NCBI RefSeq assembly: GCF_001014615.2
Contig: NZ_LBCQ02000007.1
Coordinates: forward strand, 186,001 to 250,000
Direction: 5' to 3'
Origin: Aquamicrobium sp. LC103
Lineage (GTDB): Bacteria > Pseudomonadota > Alphaproteobacteria > Rhizobiales > Rhizobiaceae
Length of the DNA: 64,000 bases
Every line of letters begins with the position of its first letter. Position 1 is the stretch's first letter. The position numbers and the translations under genes are program-made. Below, piece by piece: positions 45,111 through 54,979 of this stretch. The notes beneath the pieces are model-generated. The model was not told the origin of the DNA. It ran no database searches and saw nothing but the letters and a program-made list of their open reading frames with translations.

Positions 45111-46187
45111 TCAATCTTTGGAATCGGCCGCCGTCTGGCCCTTTTTGCGCGCAAAGCGGGTAAGGGCGGCGAGGAAATCGCTCATGCCGGGTCGCCTGAG
45201 CGCGCTGAACGGCATCGGCCGGACCGTTTCCATGGCGGCAACGCCGATTCGCGCCGTCATCATGCCGTTGACCACGCCTTCGCCGAGCTTCGCCGAGAGC
45301 CGTGCCGCAAGCCCTTGCCCGACCAGCTGGTGCACCAGTTCGTCGCCCGCGGCGATCGCGCCGGTGACGGCGAGATGCGCGAGCACGTCGCGCGTCAGCC
45401 GGATGAAGCCGAGCGTGCCCGGTCGGGCGCCGTAGAGCTCGGCGAGCCGGCGGATCAGCCTTCCCGCCTCGAACAGCACGTAGGCGAGATCGACGAGCGC
45501 GCGCGGGCTTACCGCGGTCACCACCGATACGCGCTTGGCGGCATCCAGGATCAGCACCTGCGCCCTCGCGTCGAGCGGGCCGAGGAGTTCGGTCTCGGCG
45601 AGGCGAATGAGGTCGGCGCCGTCGATGATGTCGTTCTCGATATCGGCGAGTGTCCGCCTGCCGGCGGCCGTTTCCGGCTTCGTCGAGACGAGATCCGTCA
45701 GGTCGCGCACGACATTGCGCGCCGCCTTGGTGTCGTCGCGCTCGAGCGCGTCGAGCGCCCGCCCATGCAGCTTTTCCACCGAGGCGAGCCTGAAAAGCCC
45801 GGCAAGCTCGCGCACGAGGATGGCGAGGAATGCGATGGCTGCCACGGCGGCGACACCGGTCGCCAGCCAGCCGAGCCAGTCGGAGCGCGAGAACAGGTCG
45901 CGGATGAGGCGGTCGGTCCAGAGACCCACGGCAAGCGTGACCAGAATGCCGAGCGCACCCAGGAAGATCGCGCCGATCCGCGAGCGTCGCCGCGGCGGGC
46001 TTGCCGGCGGCGGCTCGGCGAGAGCCGTGTCCGGCTCGTCGAAGACGTCGACCTCCGCGGGGACGACGACGGCCATATCCGCGCTCTTCACGGCGCGTGG
46101 CCGGCGTGGCGCTTCGGGCTCGGGCCTAGGTTCCGGCTTTTTCTCCGGCTCGATGCGGAAGGCGGCGGGTTTTCGCGGTGCGGTCAT
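45111..46187 (-). CDS. YcjF-like (DUF697/TIGR01620) membrane protein
   Basis: A 358-residue protein with a Pro/Glu-rich cytoplasmic N-terminus (1-70), two membrane segments (about 72-92 and 104-125), and a DUF697 domain (about 215-340; VSPRALVDLAYVLFEAGRLIRRLAELYG). It is the partner of the YcjX-type GTPase upstream, with a 4-bp overlap. The pair is phage-shock or stress linked in enterobacteria; the role here is unknown. Confidence 0.88.
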   Translation of the reverse strand: MTAPRKPAAFRIEPEKKPEPRPEPEAPRRPRAVKSADMAVVVPAEVDVFDEPDTALAEPPPASPPRRRSRIGAIFLGALGILVTLAVGLWTDRLIRDLFSRSDWLGWLATGVAAVAAIAFLAILVRELAGLFRLASVEKLHGRALDALERDDTKAARNVVRDLTDLVSTKPETAAGRRTLADIENDIIDGADLIRLAETELLGPLDARAQVLILDAAKRVSVVTAVSPRALVDLAYVLFEAGRLIRRLAELYGARPGTLGFIRLTRDVLAHLAVTGAIAAGDELVHQLVGQGLAARLSAKLGEGVVNGMMTARIGVAAMETVRPMPFSALRRPGMSDFLAALTRFARKKGQTAADSKD

Positions 46188-47665
46188 GCGAGGCGGTCTC
46201 CGAGCAGGAATTGCAATGCGCGGTCGAGCCTGATGTGGGGCATGGAGAGCGTCACGCCTTCCGCCGTGCGTTCCAGCTTGGGCGGGCGGAAGCGGACGAA
46301 TCGTATCGCGGGTTCGATCGCCCTGGCGGCGTCGCCTTCCGCAGGCTGATGAAAAAGGAGATCAACATCTTTTGGCAAGTCACCGGGAAATATAGCAGTT
46401 TCGGTTTCGCCATCGAAAGTCTCGTCGCCGATCCTTTCGCCCTTGAGCGGTGTGCCGATGATCACCGGCAGCGTCTCTCGACCCTGCTTGACCGTGCCCT
46501 CGCGCGTCGCCCGGATCGCCGCCATCGCCAGCACGTCGACGCTCGCACCGGTGAAGCTCGCGCGCTCGACCGCGCGATCCGTCAGCCGCCTGACGATCGC
46601 CTGGAGCCTGTCGTGGCTTTCATGATGGATATGGTCGGCCTTGGTCGCCGCGATCAGGATGCGGTCGATGCGGCGCGAGAAGAGGTTGGTCAGGATGCCG
46701 TCCCTGCCGGCGCGGAAGCAGGCGAGGATTTCCGTCACGGCGCGTTCGAGGTCGGCGACGGCCGCCGGTCCGGCGTTCAGCGCCTGCATCGCGTCGATCA
46801 GGACGATCTGGCGGTCGAGCCGGGCGACATGCTCGCGGAAGAAGGGTTTGACGACATGCGTCTTGTAGGCCTCGTAGCGCCGCTCCATCATCGCCCGCAG
46901 CGAACCGGGCCTCGAGCGCTCCTCTTCGAGGTTCGGAAGCGGCGCGAAGGTGAGGGCGGGCGAGCCGTCGAGGTCGCCGGGCATGAGGAACCGCCCCGGC
47001 GGCAGCGTGGAAAGCGCGCGCTCGTCGTCCTTGCAGGCCCTGAGATAGCGCGTGAAGGCCTCGGCGAGGCTGCGTGCGGTCATTTCGTCGGCATCCGCGT
47101 CAGGGTCGGCCGCTTCGGCGAGGTGGCGCCATTCCTCAGAAAGATCGGCCCGCACCGGCAGCAGCGAGAGCTCGTGCGCGTCGCGTGAGAACTCGGCATA
47201 GTCCTTGCCGAGCAGTGGCAGGTCGAGGAGCCACTCGCCGGGATAGTCGACGATGTCGAGCGAGAGACGGCCACGCGAGAACAGTCTGCCCCAGCCGGAC
47301 GCCGATTCGAAGTCGATGGTCAGCCGCAGCTCCGATATGGCGCGTGTCGAATCCGGCCAGACGCGCTCCTTCACCAGCGCGGCGACATGGTCCTCGTACT
47401 GGAAGCGCGGCACGGCGTCGTCGGGCTGGTGCTCGAGATAGGCCTTGGCGATACGTCCGCTCTTTTGCGCCTCGAACATGGGCAGGCGCCCGCCATGGAT
47501 CAGATTATGGACGAGGGAGGAGATGAAGACGGTCTTGCCGGCGCGCGAGAGGCCGGTTACGCCGAGGCGCAGGGACGGTGAGACGAGATCCGTCGCGCGG
47601 CCCGTAAGCGTGTCGAGCGCGATGCGCGCCTCGTCGCCGAAAGTCGTCAATCCCGCCAAATGCAT
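46184..47665 (-). CDS. YcjX-like P-loop NTPase
   Basis: A 493-residue protein of the YcjX/DUF463 family. The P-loop is GVTGLSRAGKTVFISSLVHN (about residues 35-54), the Walker B-like strand is LDIVDYPGEWLLDLP, and ATKADHIHH is the nucleotide-specificity-like motif. It is coupled to the YcjF-type gene (4-bp overlap). Enterobacterial homologues belong to the Psp stress regulon. Confidence 0.9.
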   Translation of the reverse strand: MHLAGLTTFGDEARIALDTLTGRATDLVSPSLRLGVTGLSRAGKTVFISSLVHNLIHGGRLPMFEAQKSGRIAKAYLEHQPDDAVPRFQYEDHVAALVKERVWPDSTRAISELRLTIDFESASGWGRLFSRGRLSLDIVDYPGEWLLDLPLLGKDYAEFSRDAHELSLLPVRADLSEEWRHLAEAADPDADADEMTARSLAEAFTRYLRACKDDERALSTLPPGRFLMPGDLDGSPALTFAPLPNLEEERSRPGSLRAMMERRYEAYKTHVVKPFFREHVARLDRQIVLIDAMQALNAGPAAVADLERAVTEILACFRAGRDGILTNLFSRRIDRILIAATKADHIHHESHDRLQAIVRRLTDRAVERASFTGASVDVLAMAAIRATREGTVKQGRETLPVIIGTPLKGERIGDETFDGETETAIFPGDLPKDVDLLFHQPAEGDAARAIEPAIRFVRFRPPKLERTAEGVTLSMPHIRLDRALQFLLGDRLA

Positions 47666-47726
47666 GCTCCTGCGCTGTTGCCGGACCGATATAGGGTCTC
47701 GCCGCCGGCAATGAAACGGCGGGCGT

Positions 47727-48230
47727 TCAAAGATCGCGCGGCGTCAAGAAGGCTTCAAGATAGCCGTCTTCCGGCGAAACGTGGGAAAGCGGCGTCGAAA
47801 AGCGGATAACGGCGAGGCCGGAGGTTGGAAAACCACCCGCCACCGTCTCCAGCGCTGCCGTCTCGCCGTCGCTCGAAAGCGCCGCCGCCAGATCCTCCAT
47901 CATCGGATTGTGGCCGACGACCAGCAGGGAAGCGACGTCGCCGGAAGCGCGGATTATATCGAGATAGCCGGCCGAATCCGTGCTGTAGAGCTCGTCGGTG
48001 TATTCGATCGTCTCGGTGGGCAGGTGGCGCGCCACCGCCTGCCAGGTTTCCCGCGCCCGCTTCGCGCTCGAGCAGAGGACTTTATGGGGAACGTAACCGC
48101 TCAGCACCATCGAGGCGCCGATCATATCGGCGTCGGCCTGACCCGACGGGTCGAGCGGCCTGTCGAAATCGCGTGTGCCGGGCTGCGCCCATTTGGCCTT
48201 GGCGTGGCGAAGGAGGTAAAGCCGGGTCAT
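47727..48230 (-). CDS. SixA-type histidine phosphatase
   Basis: A 167-residue phosphohistidine phosphatase: the RHG-like motif LYLLRHAKA (Arg8-His9), SSAKRARETW, and second catalytic His in VVGHNP. SixA removes phosphate from His residues of Hpt or PTS proteins; the substrate here is unknown but an Hpt protein and CckA are encoded within 10 kb. It lies 61 bp upstream of the ycjX-like gene on the same strand. Confidence 0.88.
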   Translation of the reverse strand: MTRLYLLRHAKAKWAQPGTRDFDRPLDPSGQADADMIGASMVLSGYVPHKVLCSSAKRARETWQAVARHLPTETIEYTDELYSTDSAGYLDIIRASGDVASLLVVGHNPMMEDLAAALSSDGETAALETVAGGFPTSGLAVIRFSTPLSHVSPEDGYLEAFLTPRDL

Positions 48231-48476
48231 CGTGTTTCCCCTCTCGGCCCGGCCGCGACGTTGCTCGCAGGCCTTTGGTCAAGGATTTAGCGGGCTCGGG
48301 CGCGGCGCGCAAGAAGAGCGGGGCGCGGTGGAAAATACACGCGCGCCGATTGTGCGCGGGATCTGCATTTGGTTCAGACTTCGATGGATTTCCTTGCACT
48401 TAGCGGCAGTGAAACCTTCCGCAACGTAATGTGAGCGGGCGGTTTGACATTCACGTGAAGGGGTTAGCCTTTGCGC

Positions 48477-48505
48477 TTGTGCGACCCGAAAGCGGCGAAT
48501 ATATA
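48477..48505 (+). promoter_or_regulatory. promoter of dksA
   Basis: TTGTGC (48477-48482), a 17-bp spacer, TATATA (48500-48505), with a leader of about 26 nt and a GGGGTGAG ribosome site. The rest of the 48231-48537 gap holds no gene. Confidence 0.55.
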
Positions 48506-48537
48506 GGCGCCCGGGTATCTGTTTTGGGGTGAGTCGA

Positions 48538-48954
48538 ATGACCGAATTCATTGAGGCCGATTACGTACCCTCCGAGGACGAGCCGTTCATGAACGAACGA
48601 CAGAAGTCCTACTTCCGCGCCAAGCTCGTCGCATGGAAGAACGACATACTGCGCGAGGCGCGCGAGACCCTTGAAATTCTGCAGCAGGAAAACGCCAACC
48701 ATCCGGACCTGGCCGACCGGGCGTCTTCGGAAACCGACCGCGCTATCGAGTTGAGGGCAAGGGATCGGCAGCGCAAGCTGATTGCCAAGATCGACGCGGC
48801 CCTGCAGAGGATCGAGGATGGAACGTACGGATATTGCGAAGAGACCGGCGAGCCGATCGCGCTCAAACGGCTGGACGCGCGACCGATCGCGACGCTGTCG
48901 ATAGAGGCGCAGGAGCGCCACGAGCGCCGCGAGAAAGTCTATCGCGACGATTGA
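48538..48954 (+). CDS. dksA: RNA polymerase-binding transcription factor DksA
   Basis: A 138-residue DksA that binds the RNA polymerase secondary channel and works with ppGpp in the stringent response. The coiled coil (about 30-100) has the tip-like DLADRASSETDRAIEL, and the globular end is DGTYGYCEETGEPIALKRLDARP. Only one of the four zinc-finger cysteines remains (C, then T, S, A), as known for alphaproteobacterial DksA. Start ATG 48538 is favoured over a GTG 9 bp earlier. Confidence 0.94.
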   Translation: MTEFIEADYVPSEDEPFMNERQKSYFRAKLVAWKNDILREARETLEILQQENANHPDLADRASSETDRAIELRARDRQRKLIAKIDAALQRIEDGTYGYCEETGEPIALKRLDARPIATLSIEAQERHERREKVYRDD

Positions 48955-48973
48955 ACGACGACTGAAGCTTGAT

Positions 48974-48996
48974 GGCGGCCCGGAGCCGCCTTTTTT
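48974..48996 (+). terminator. rho-independent terminator of dksA
   Basis: GGCGGC (48974-48979), loop CCGGA, GCCGCC (48985-48990), then TTTTTT (48991-48996). Good stem and T6 tract 20 bp after the stop. Confidence 0.85.
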
Positions 48997-49123
48997 GTCT
49001 GCGGCATTTCGCAGGGCCCGCGGCCCACGAGGCTGCACGTGCTGGCGGAGCGGATCACAGGACGCGCCCGCCTTGGTCGGGCATCCCGGGATGCCGGCTT
49101 CCGCCAGGCACCACGTTCGGTTT

Positions 49124-50110
49124 TCAGCGATTGTGACCGGAGAGCTCGTTGAGCAGCCTGCTCATCTCCTCGTCGAGGGAATCTTCTTCGCTGGCTGCCT
49201 CCTCGGTGGCCGTCTGCTTCGTCCTGTCGCTTTCAAGCGTGACCTCGAGCTCCTCGAGCAGCGCCTCGTTGAGGTCCGGCTCGTCGATCCCATGCTCCTC
49301 GCTCGCGGCGGGTTCGATCTCGACGGGCCGTTCCGGCTCGATGATGCCGTTCGGCTGAGCAAGCGCGCTTCCCGCCGCAATGGCGGCAGGGGCGGCGATG
49401 GTCGGCGCCAGGGATTGGGGTCGAGGCGCGGGCTGCGCCTCCTGTTGCGCCGGAGGCTGTGGAACCGGCGCGGCCGGTCGCAACTCGCGCTGAAACTCGA
49501 ATTTAGGGGGGACGATGGGCTCCGGCCGGCGCTCCGGCTCGCTGCGGGGCGTTGGCGCGGCTGCGGTGGGCTCGGCCGCCGGCGTGGCTGCGTTCTGCTG
49601 GCTCGGCGCCGCGGGTTGCGGAATGGGCGCAACCGGATGCGCGGCCGTCGGCTGCGGTTCGCGAGCGGGTTGGCGCGGCGGCGTCGCGGCTTGGCTCGGG
49701 GAGGGAGAAGACGGGGCGGACACCGGCTGCGCTCGCTGGCGCAGGTCCGGTGATGCGGTGGTTGCGTGCTCGTGGTCGCGAAACTCGTCGATCGCAGGGC
49801 GTCTTGCCGGCGGCAAGAGGCGGATGTTCTGCTCGACCACCACGTCGCTCGGCCCGCCTATGAGGATGAGGTGCTCGACGTCGTCGCGGCGCACGAGGAC
49901 GAGGCGGCGATGGCTGTCGACCGCCGTTGCGTCCATCACGGCGAGCCGCGCCTTGCGGTTGCGTCCGCCGGCCACGAAGGTGCCGAAGGTAAGGCTGCGC
50001 GCAATTCGGATGATGATGAGCAGGACCAGGAGCGCGATGAGCGCCACCACGGTCCACATCAGCGCGGAGGCGTATTCGGCCCCCGCCACGCTTTCAAGCC
50101 ACCCGCGCAT
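49124..50110 (-). CDS. FliO/MopB-like single-pass membrane protein
   Basis: A 328-residue protein: one N-terminal membrane helix (about 18-42), a FliO-like domain (RKARLAVMDATAVDSHRRLV, VEHLILIGGPSDVVVEQNI), then a long Pro/Ala/Gln-rich disordered region (115-260) and an acidic tail. FliO assists flagellar export-gate assembly, but no flagellar gene is nearby and the tail is unusual, so a different role beside cckA is possible. A CAGGGAG box precedes ATG 50110. Confidence 0.72.
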   Translation of the reverse strand: MRGWLESVAGAEYASALMWTVVALIALLVLLIIIRIARSLTFGTFVAGGRNRKARLAVMDATAVDSHRRLVLVRRDDVEHLILIGGPSDVVVEQNIRLLPPARRPAIDEFRDHEHATTASPDLRQRAQPVSAPSSPSPSQAATPPRQPAREPQPTAAHPVAPIPQPAAPSQQNAATPAAEPTAAAPTPRSEPERRPEPIVPPKFEFQRELRPAAPVPQPPAQQEAQPAPRPQSLAPTIAAPAAIAAGSALAQPNGIIEPERPVEIEPAASEEHGIDEPDLNEALLEELEVTLESDRTKQTATEEAASEEDSLDEEMSRLLNELSGHNR

Positions 50111-50373
50111 CTCTCGAACTCCCTGAAAATCCCCGGCCGTCGTCTTGTTGTCGGATTTAAACTAGCGGCGGCCGCGCATGGCCGCAAGCTGCGGGCGAAG
50201 CCGGTTTTCAACGTCGTCGTGGCGTCATTTGCCGCGAAGCTTGAGCGAAACCTGCGGACAGTGTCCTCTCGGGGCCATCCCCGGGCCTGCGGACCTTGCG
50301 GATGCGGACGGCCATGATGTATGCCGGATTGCCCCCGAACCACCGTGTTCGGACATCCACAGGCAGGGAAAGA

Positions 50374-52968
50374 ATGGCCAGAGAAAGCGGCGGCGAGCCT
50401 TCACCAGCTCCGATTGTGGACCAGAACACCCGGCCGGGGGCCATCACCCGACTCGTCATATTCATCATCGTTTTGACGGTTTCGGCGATATTCTTCGCCA
50501 TCTTCCGCGAGCGGCTGGGCGACCCGTTCCTCCTTGGCCTGCTCGGCGTGCTGGCGATGATCGGCATCGGCTATCTCTTCGCCACCGCGATCGGCTTCAT
50601 CCAGATCGCGCCGCGCTCCACCGCCGACGAACTGTCGCGCGCCTTCGTCGACACGATGGACGAGGGTCTCGTCGTCAGCGACGCCAAGGGACGCATCGTC
50701 TATGCCAACCGCGCCTACGCGCAGATGACCGGTTCGACCTCCGCCGCCGACATCAAGACGGTCGACGGCCTGCTTTCCGACAGCCCTGAAGCCTCGCCGA
50801 CCGTCTACCGCATCGCCTCGGGACTGCGCGACGGCCAGCCCGGCGACGGCGAATTCAGGCTGACGCAGGCGATCCGCCCGGGCGCCCAGCCGGGCGCCCA
50901 CTGGTACCGGACGCGGGCGCGCATGTTCAAGGTTCCCGGCTACCGTCAGCCGCTGCAGGCCTGGCAGCTCGCCGACATCTCCGCCGAGCGGGCCGAGCAG
51001 GAGCGGTTCTTCCTCGACCTGCAGAAGGCGATCGACCATCTCGACCACGCGCCGGCGGGCTTCTTCGCCGCCGATGCGGAAGGCCGCGTCACCTATATCA
51101 ACGCGACGCTCGCCGAGTGGCTGGGGCTCGATCTCGCCAATTTCACGCCGGGCTCGACGACGCTGTCGCAGATCATCGCCGGCGACGGCATGGCGCTGGT
51201 GCGCTCGGTGAAGGCCGATCCGGGGGCGACGCGCAATGCCGTCGTCGACCTCGACCTTTCCACGGTCAATGGCGAGGCTCTGCCGGTGCGCTTCATGCAC
51301 CGCGTGTCGGCCAGCCGTGACGGCGTGCCTGGCGCGTCGCGGACCATAGTGCTCAACCGCAACCAGGGCGAAGACGCCTCCGCCGACCTGCGCGCTTCCG
51401 AGGTGCGCTTCACGCGGTTCTTCAACTCGACGCCGATGGCGATCGCCGGTGTCGACGGGGAAGGGCGGATATTGCGCACCAACGCGCCGTTCCTGTCGCT
51501 GTTCTCCTCCGTCGTCGACAGCGACATGGTCGATCGCCGCGTGCGGCTCGACACGGCGATCCATCCGCGCGACCGCGCCGCCTTCGAAGCCGCGCTCGAA
51601 AAGGCCAAGCAGCACCAGGCCGACATCGCGCCGATCGATACCGTCATGCCCGACAATGAGGAGCGCTTCATGCGCTTCTACGTCAATGCGGTGGCTGACG
51701 CTGCCGGCGGCGAGGGCGCCGAGGAAGCCGCGATCGTCTACGCCGTGGAGACGACGGAGCAGAAGGCGCTCGAGGCGCAGATGGCGCAGAGCCAGAAGAT
51801 GCAGGCGGTGGGCCAGCTCGCCGGCGGCATCGCGCACGACTTCAACAACGTCCTGACCGCCATCATCATGGCTTCGGACCTTCTGCTGACCAACCACCGC
51901 CCGTCCGATCCGTCCTTCCCGGACATCATGAACATCAAACAGAACGCCAACCGCGCCGCCTCGCTCGTGCGGCAACTCCTGGCGTTCTCGCGCAAGCAGA
52001 CCCTGAGGCCGGAAGTGCTGAGCCTCACAGACGTGCTCGCCGACATCCGCATGCTCCTGTCGCGGCTCGCCGGGGCCGACATCAAGCTCAACATCGACCA
52101 TGGCCGCGATCTGTGGCCGGTCAAGGCGGATATCGGCCAGTTCGAGCAGGTCGTGGTCAATCTGACGGTCAATGCGCGCGACGCGATGCCGGAAGGAGGC
52201 GAACTCACGGTTCGCACCAAGAACGTGTCGACGGACGAATGCGCGCGCTACGGCTATCGCGAACTGACGCCGGCCGACTACGTGCTCGTCGAGGTGGAGG
52301 ACACAGGCACCGGCATCCCGACCGAAGTGCTGGAAAAGATATTCGAGCCGTTCTTCACCACCAAGGAAGTCGGCAAGGGCACCGGCCTCGGCCTTTCCAT
52401 GGTCTACGGCATCATCAAGCAGACCGGCGGCTTCATCTTCTGCTCGTCGGAGGTGGGCAAGGGCACGGTGTTCCGCATTTTCCTGCCGCGGCACGTGGCC
52501 GAGGCGAAGCCTTCGGCAGTCGGCGAGGCGGCGGCCATTCCGAACGGTGGGCCCAAGGCGGCCGAAAACAAGGACCTTTCCGGTTCCGCCACCGTGCTCC
52601 TGGTCGAGGACGAGGATGCCGTGCGCGTGGGCGGCGTGAGGGCTCTTTCCTCGCGCGGCTACACGGTTCACGAAGCCTCGTCCGGGGTCGAGGCGCTGGA
52701 ACTCTTCAAGGAGCTCGACGGCAAGGTCGACATCGTCGTCTCCGACGTGGTCATGCCGGAGATGGACGGTCCGACCCTGCTCGGCGAATTGCGCAAGCAG
52801 CAGCCGGACATCAAGTTCATCTTCGTCTCCGGCTATGCCGAGGATGCGTTTGCGAGGAATCTGCCGGCGGATGCGCAGTTCGGCTTCCTGCCCAAGCCGT
52901 TCTCGCTCAAACAGCTTGCGACGGTCGTCAAGGACATGCTCGACGACGATCAGGCCGAAGGCCGCTGA
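50374..52968 (+). CDS. cckA: cell cycle hybrid histidine kinase CckA
   Basis: An 864-residue hybrid kinase that, through ChpT, controls CtrA and CpdR. Layout: two membrane segments (about 26-44 and 52-72), PAS domains (about 85-200, 210-330, 345-460), HisKA with His488 in [13 protein letters not shown], HATPase ([32 protein letters not shown]), and a receiver domain with Asp791 ([12 protein letters not shown]). ATG 50374 follows AGGGAAAG; a longer frame from 50296 is unsupported. Confidence 0.94.
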   Translation: MARESGGEPSPAPIVDQNTRPGAITRLVIFIIVLTVSAIFFAIFRERLGDPFLLGLLGVLAMIGIGYLFATAIGFIQIAPRSTADELSRAFVDTMDEGLVVSDAKGRIVYANRAYAQMTGSTSAADIKTVDGLLSDSPEASPTVYRIASGLRDGQPGDGEFRLTQAIRPGAQPGAHWYRTRARMFKVPGYRQPLQAWQLADISAERAEQERFFLDLQKAIDHLDHAPAGFFAADAEGRVTYINATLAEWLGLDLANFTPGSTTLSQIIAGDGMALVRSVKADPGATRNAVVDLDLSTVNGEALPVRFMHRVSASRDGVPGASRTIVLNRNQGEDASADLRASEVRFTRFFNSTPMAIAGVDGEGRILRTNAPFLSLFSSVVDSDMVDRRVRLDTAIHPRDRAAFEAALEKAKQHQADIAPIDTVMPDNEERFMRFYVNAVADAAGGEGAEEAAIVYAVETTEQKALEAQMAQSQKMQAVGQLAGGIAHDFNNVLTAIIMASDLLLTNHRPSDPSFPDIMNIKQNANRAASLVRQLLAFSRKQTLRPEVLSLTDVLADIRMLLSRLAGADIKLNIDHGRDLWPVKADIGQFEQVVVNLTVNARDAMPEGGELTVRTKNVSTDECARYGYRELTPADYVLVEVEDTGTGIPTEVLEKIFEPFFTTKEVGKGTGLGLSMVYGIIKQTGGFIFCSSEVGKGTVFRIFLPRHVAEAKPSAVGEAAAIPNGGPKAAENKDLSGSATVLLVEDEDAVRVGGVRALSSRGYTVHEASSGVEALELFKELDGKVDIVVSDVVMPEMDGPTLLGELRKQQPDIKFIFVSGYAEDAFARNLPADAQFGFLPKPFSLKQLATVVKDMLDDDQAEGR

Positions 52969-52992
52969 CGGGCGAAAGCGAGGTATTGCGCC

Positions 52993-53388
52993 ATGGCGAA
53001 GGCGATCCACAGCATGATCCGCGTGCTCGACGAGGAGTGGTCGGTGAATTTCTACCGCTCCGCCTTCGGCCTCGAGATCGCCGACCGTTTCGACTTCGAT
53101 GATTTCACCCTGGTCTATCTGCGCAACGGCGAGGCCGATTTCGAGGTCGAGCTGACCATCAACAAGGGCAGGCGGGAGCCCTATTCGCTCGGCGACGGCT
53201 ATGGCCACATCGCCTTCTGCGTGGACGATCTGGACGCAGAGCACGACCGCTTCACGAAATCGGGTCTCAATCCCGGCAGGATCGTCGAGCTCAACCGCGA
53301 CGGCGTCGCGCTCGCCCGCTTCTTTTTCGTGCAGGATCCCGACGGCTACAAGATCGAGGTGCTTCAGCGCGGCGGTCGGTATCGATAA
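52993..53388 (+). CDS. VOC family (glyoxalase I-like) protein
   Basis: A 131-residue vicinal-oxygen-chelate protein with two beta-alpha-beta repeats (MIRVLDEEWSVNFYRSAFGL; GHIAFCVDDLDAEHDRF) and metal-ligand candidates His (GYGHIAF) and Glu (DGYKIEVLQ). It resembles lactoylglutathione lyase, which detoxifies methylglyoxal. Function is tentative. It lies 24 bp after cckA on the same strand. Confidence 0.87.
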   Translation: MAKAIHSMIRVLDEEWSVNFYRSAFGLEIADRFDFDDFTLVYLRNGEADFEVELTINKGRREPYSLGDGYGHIAFCVDDLDAEHDRFTKSGLNPGRIVELNRDGVALARFFFVQDPDGYKIEVLQRGGRYR

Positions 53389-53578
53389 TGCTGCTGGCTG
53401 AAGTAAAGGCAATTCGTGGTCTTGCCTATTTTTTGAGCTAAAAATCCCGAGCCGCACAAGTTTGCCTCATCATCGCGGGTCCCGGCCCGTCGCAAATCCG
53501 GTTCCGCTTTCCAAGCGAAGCCTCATATTCCCTTGATTGGATTGCCCTTCGGCCGCCTCTCCGCTGCCGGCGCAGAAC

Positions 53579-53594
53579 TGGCACGGCTGTTGCT
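53579..53594 (+). promoter_or_regulatory. sigma-54 promoter of the urea transporter operon
   Basis: TGGCACG-N4-TTGCT matches the RpoN -24/-12 consensus at every invariant base: GG at 53580-53581 and GC at 53592-53593 with the correct 10-bp interval. Transcription would start near 53605, with GGAGG and ATG 53638 downstream. This predicts NtrC-type nitrogen control; no clear NtrC site was identified in the 249-bp gap. Confidence 0.8.
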
Positions 53595-53637
53595 TTGCTT
53601 TGTGCGGTGCAAACAAAACAAGGCACGGAGGGTATCA

Positions 53638-54939
53638 ATGAGGGGTAACACGTCGCTTGTGGTCCGGCTGGCTTCCGCCGGTCTCGTCGCTGCGGGGCTT
53701 CTGGCTTCGCCGGCGCTGGCGCAGGAGGACACCATCAAGGTCGGCATTCTGCATTCGCTTTCGGGGACGATGGCGATTTCGGAGACGACCCTGAAGGACA
53801 CGATGCTGTTCCTGATCGAGGAGCAGAACAAGAAGGGCGGCCTGCTCGGCAAGAAGCTGGAGGCCGTGGTGGTCGATCCGGCTTCCGACTGGCCGCTCTT
53901 CGCGGAAAAGGCGCGCGAGCTGATCTCGGTCAACAAGGTCGACGCGGTGTTCGGCTGCTGGACGTCCGTCAGCCGCAAATCCGTCCTGCCGGTATTCGAG
54001 GAGCTGAACTCGCTGCTCTTCTACCCCGTCCAGTACGAGGGCGAGGAAAGCCAGCGCAACGTGTTCTACACCGGTGCCGCGCCCAACCAGCAGGCCATTC
54101 CCGCCGTCGACTACCTGATGAACGAAGAGGGCGTCGAGCGCTGGGTGCTGGCCGGCACCGATTACGTCTATCCGCAGACGACGAACAAGATCCTCGAGGC
54201 CTATCTGAAGGCGAAGGGCGTCGCCGCCGAGGACATCATGGTCAACTACACGCCGTTCGGCCATTCCGACTGGCAGACCATCGTGACCGACATCAAGAAT
54301 TTCGGCTCGGCCGGCAAGAAGACGGCGGTCGTCTCCACCATCAACGGCGACGCCAACGTGCCGTTCTACAAGGAGCTCGCCAACCAGGGCATCAAGGCCG
54401 AGGACATCCCGGTCGTCGCCTTCTCGGTCGGCGAGGAGGAGCTTGCCGGTCTCGATACCGAGCCGCTGGTCGGTCATCTCGCCGCCTGGAACTACTTCCA
54501 GTCGGTCGACACGTCGGAGAACGAGGAGTTCATCGCGGCGTGGAAGTCCTATATCGGCGACGACAAGCGCGTCACCAACGACCCGATGGAGGCGCACTAT
54601 ATCGGCTTCAACATGTGGGTGAAGGCGGTGGAGAAAGCTGGTACGACCGAAGCTGACGCGGTCATCGACGCCATCGTCGGCGTCTCCGTGCCGAACCTCT
54701 CGGGCGGCTATTCGGCGATGATGCCGAACCACCACATCACCAAGCCGGTGCTGATCGGCGAGATCCAGGCGGACGGCCAGTTCGAGACGGTGTGGGAGAC
54801 CCCCGGCCTCGTCGTGGGCGACGAATGGTCGGACTACCTGCCCGATTCCAAGGACCTGATCGCCGATTGGCGGGCGCCGCTCTCCTGCGGAAACTTCAAC
54901 GTCGCCACCGGCAAGTGCGGGGGCAAGGGCATCAACTGA
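53638..54939 (+). CDS. urtA: urea ABC transporter substrate-binding protein
   Basis: A 433-residue periplasmic binding protein with a signal peptide (cleavage after SPALA). Features: VGILHSLSGTMAISETTLKD, VFGCWTSVSRKSVLPVFEE, LFYPVQYEGEESQRNVFYTG, typical of UrtA rather than amino-acid LivK. The start at 53638 follows GGAGG at the right distance. It is first in urtABCDE. Confidence 0.95.
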   Translation: MRGNTSLVVRLASAGLVAAGLLASPALAQEDTIKVGILHSLSGTMAISETTLKDTMLFLIEEQNKKGGLLGKKLEAVVVDPASDWPLFAEKARELISVNKVDAVFGCWTSVSRKSVLPVFEELNSLLFYPVQYEGEESQRNVFYTGAAPNQQAIPAVDYLMNEEGVERWVLAGTDYVYPQTTNKILEAYLKAKGVAAEDIMVNYTPFGHSDWQTIVTDIKNFGSAGKKTAVVSTINGDANVPFYKELANQGIKAEDIPVVAFSVGEEELAGLDTEPLVGHLAAWNYFQSVDTSENEEFIAAWKSYIGDDKRVTNDPMEAHYIGFNMWVKAVEKAGTTEADAVIDAIVGVSVPNLSGGYSAMMPNHHITKPVLIGEIQADGQFETVWETPGLVVGDEWSDYLPDSKDLIADWRAPLSCGNFNVATGKCGGKGIN

Positions 54940-54979
54940 TCGCGACGAGGGGGCGGGGGCTTTCTTATCGCGATCCGTT

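Noticed and set aside
48444-48472. TTGACA at 48444-48449 as the main dksA promoter
   Set aside because: No acceptable -10 lies at 16-18 bp; the pair TTGTGC-N17-TATATA downstream is better placed.
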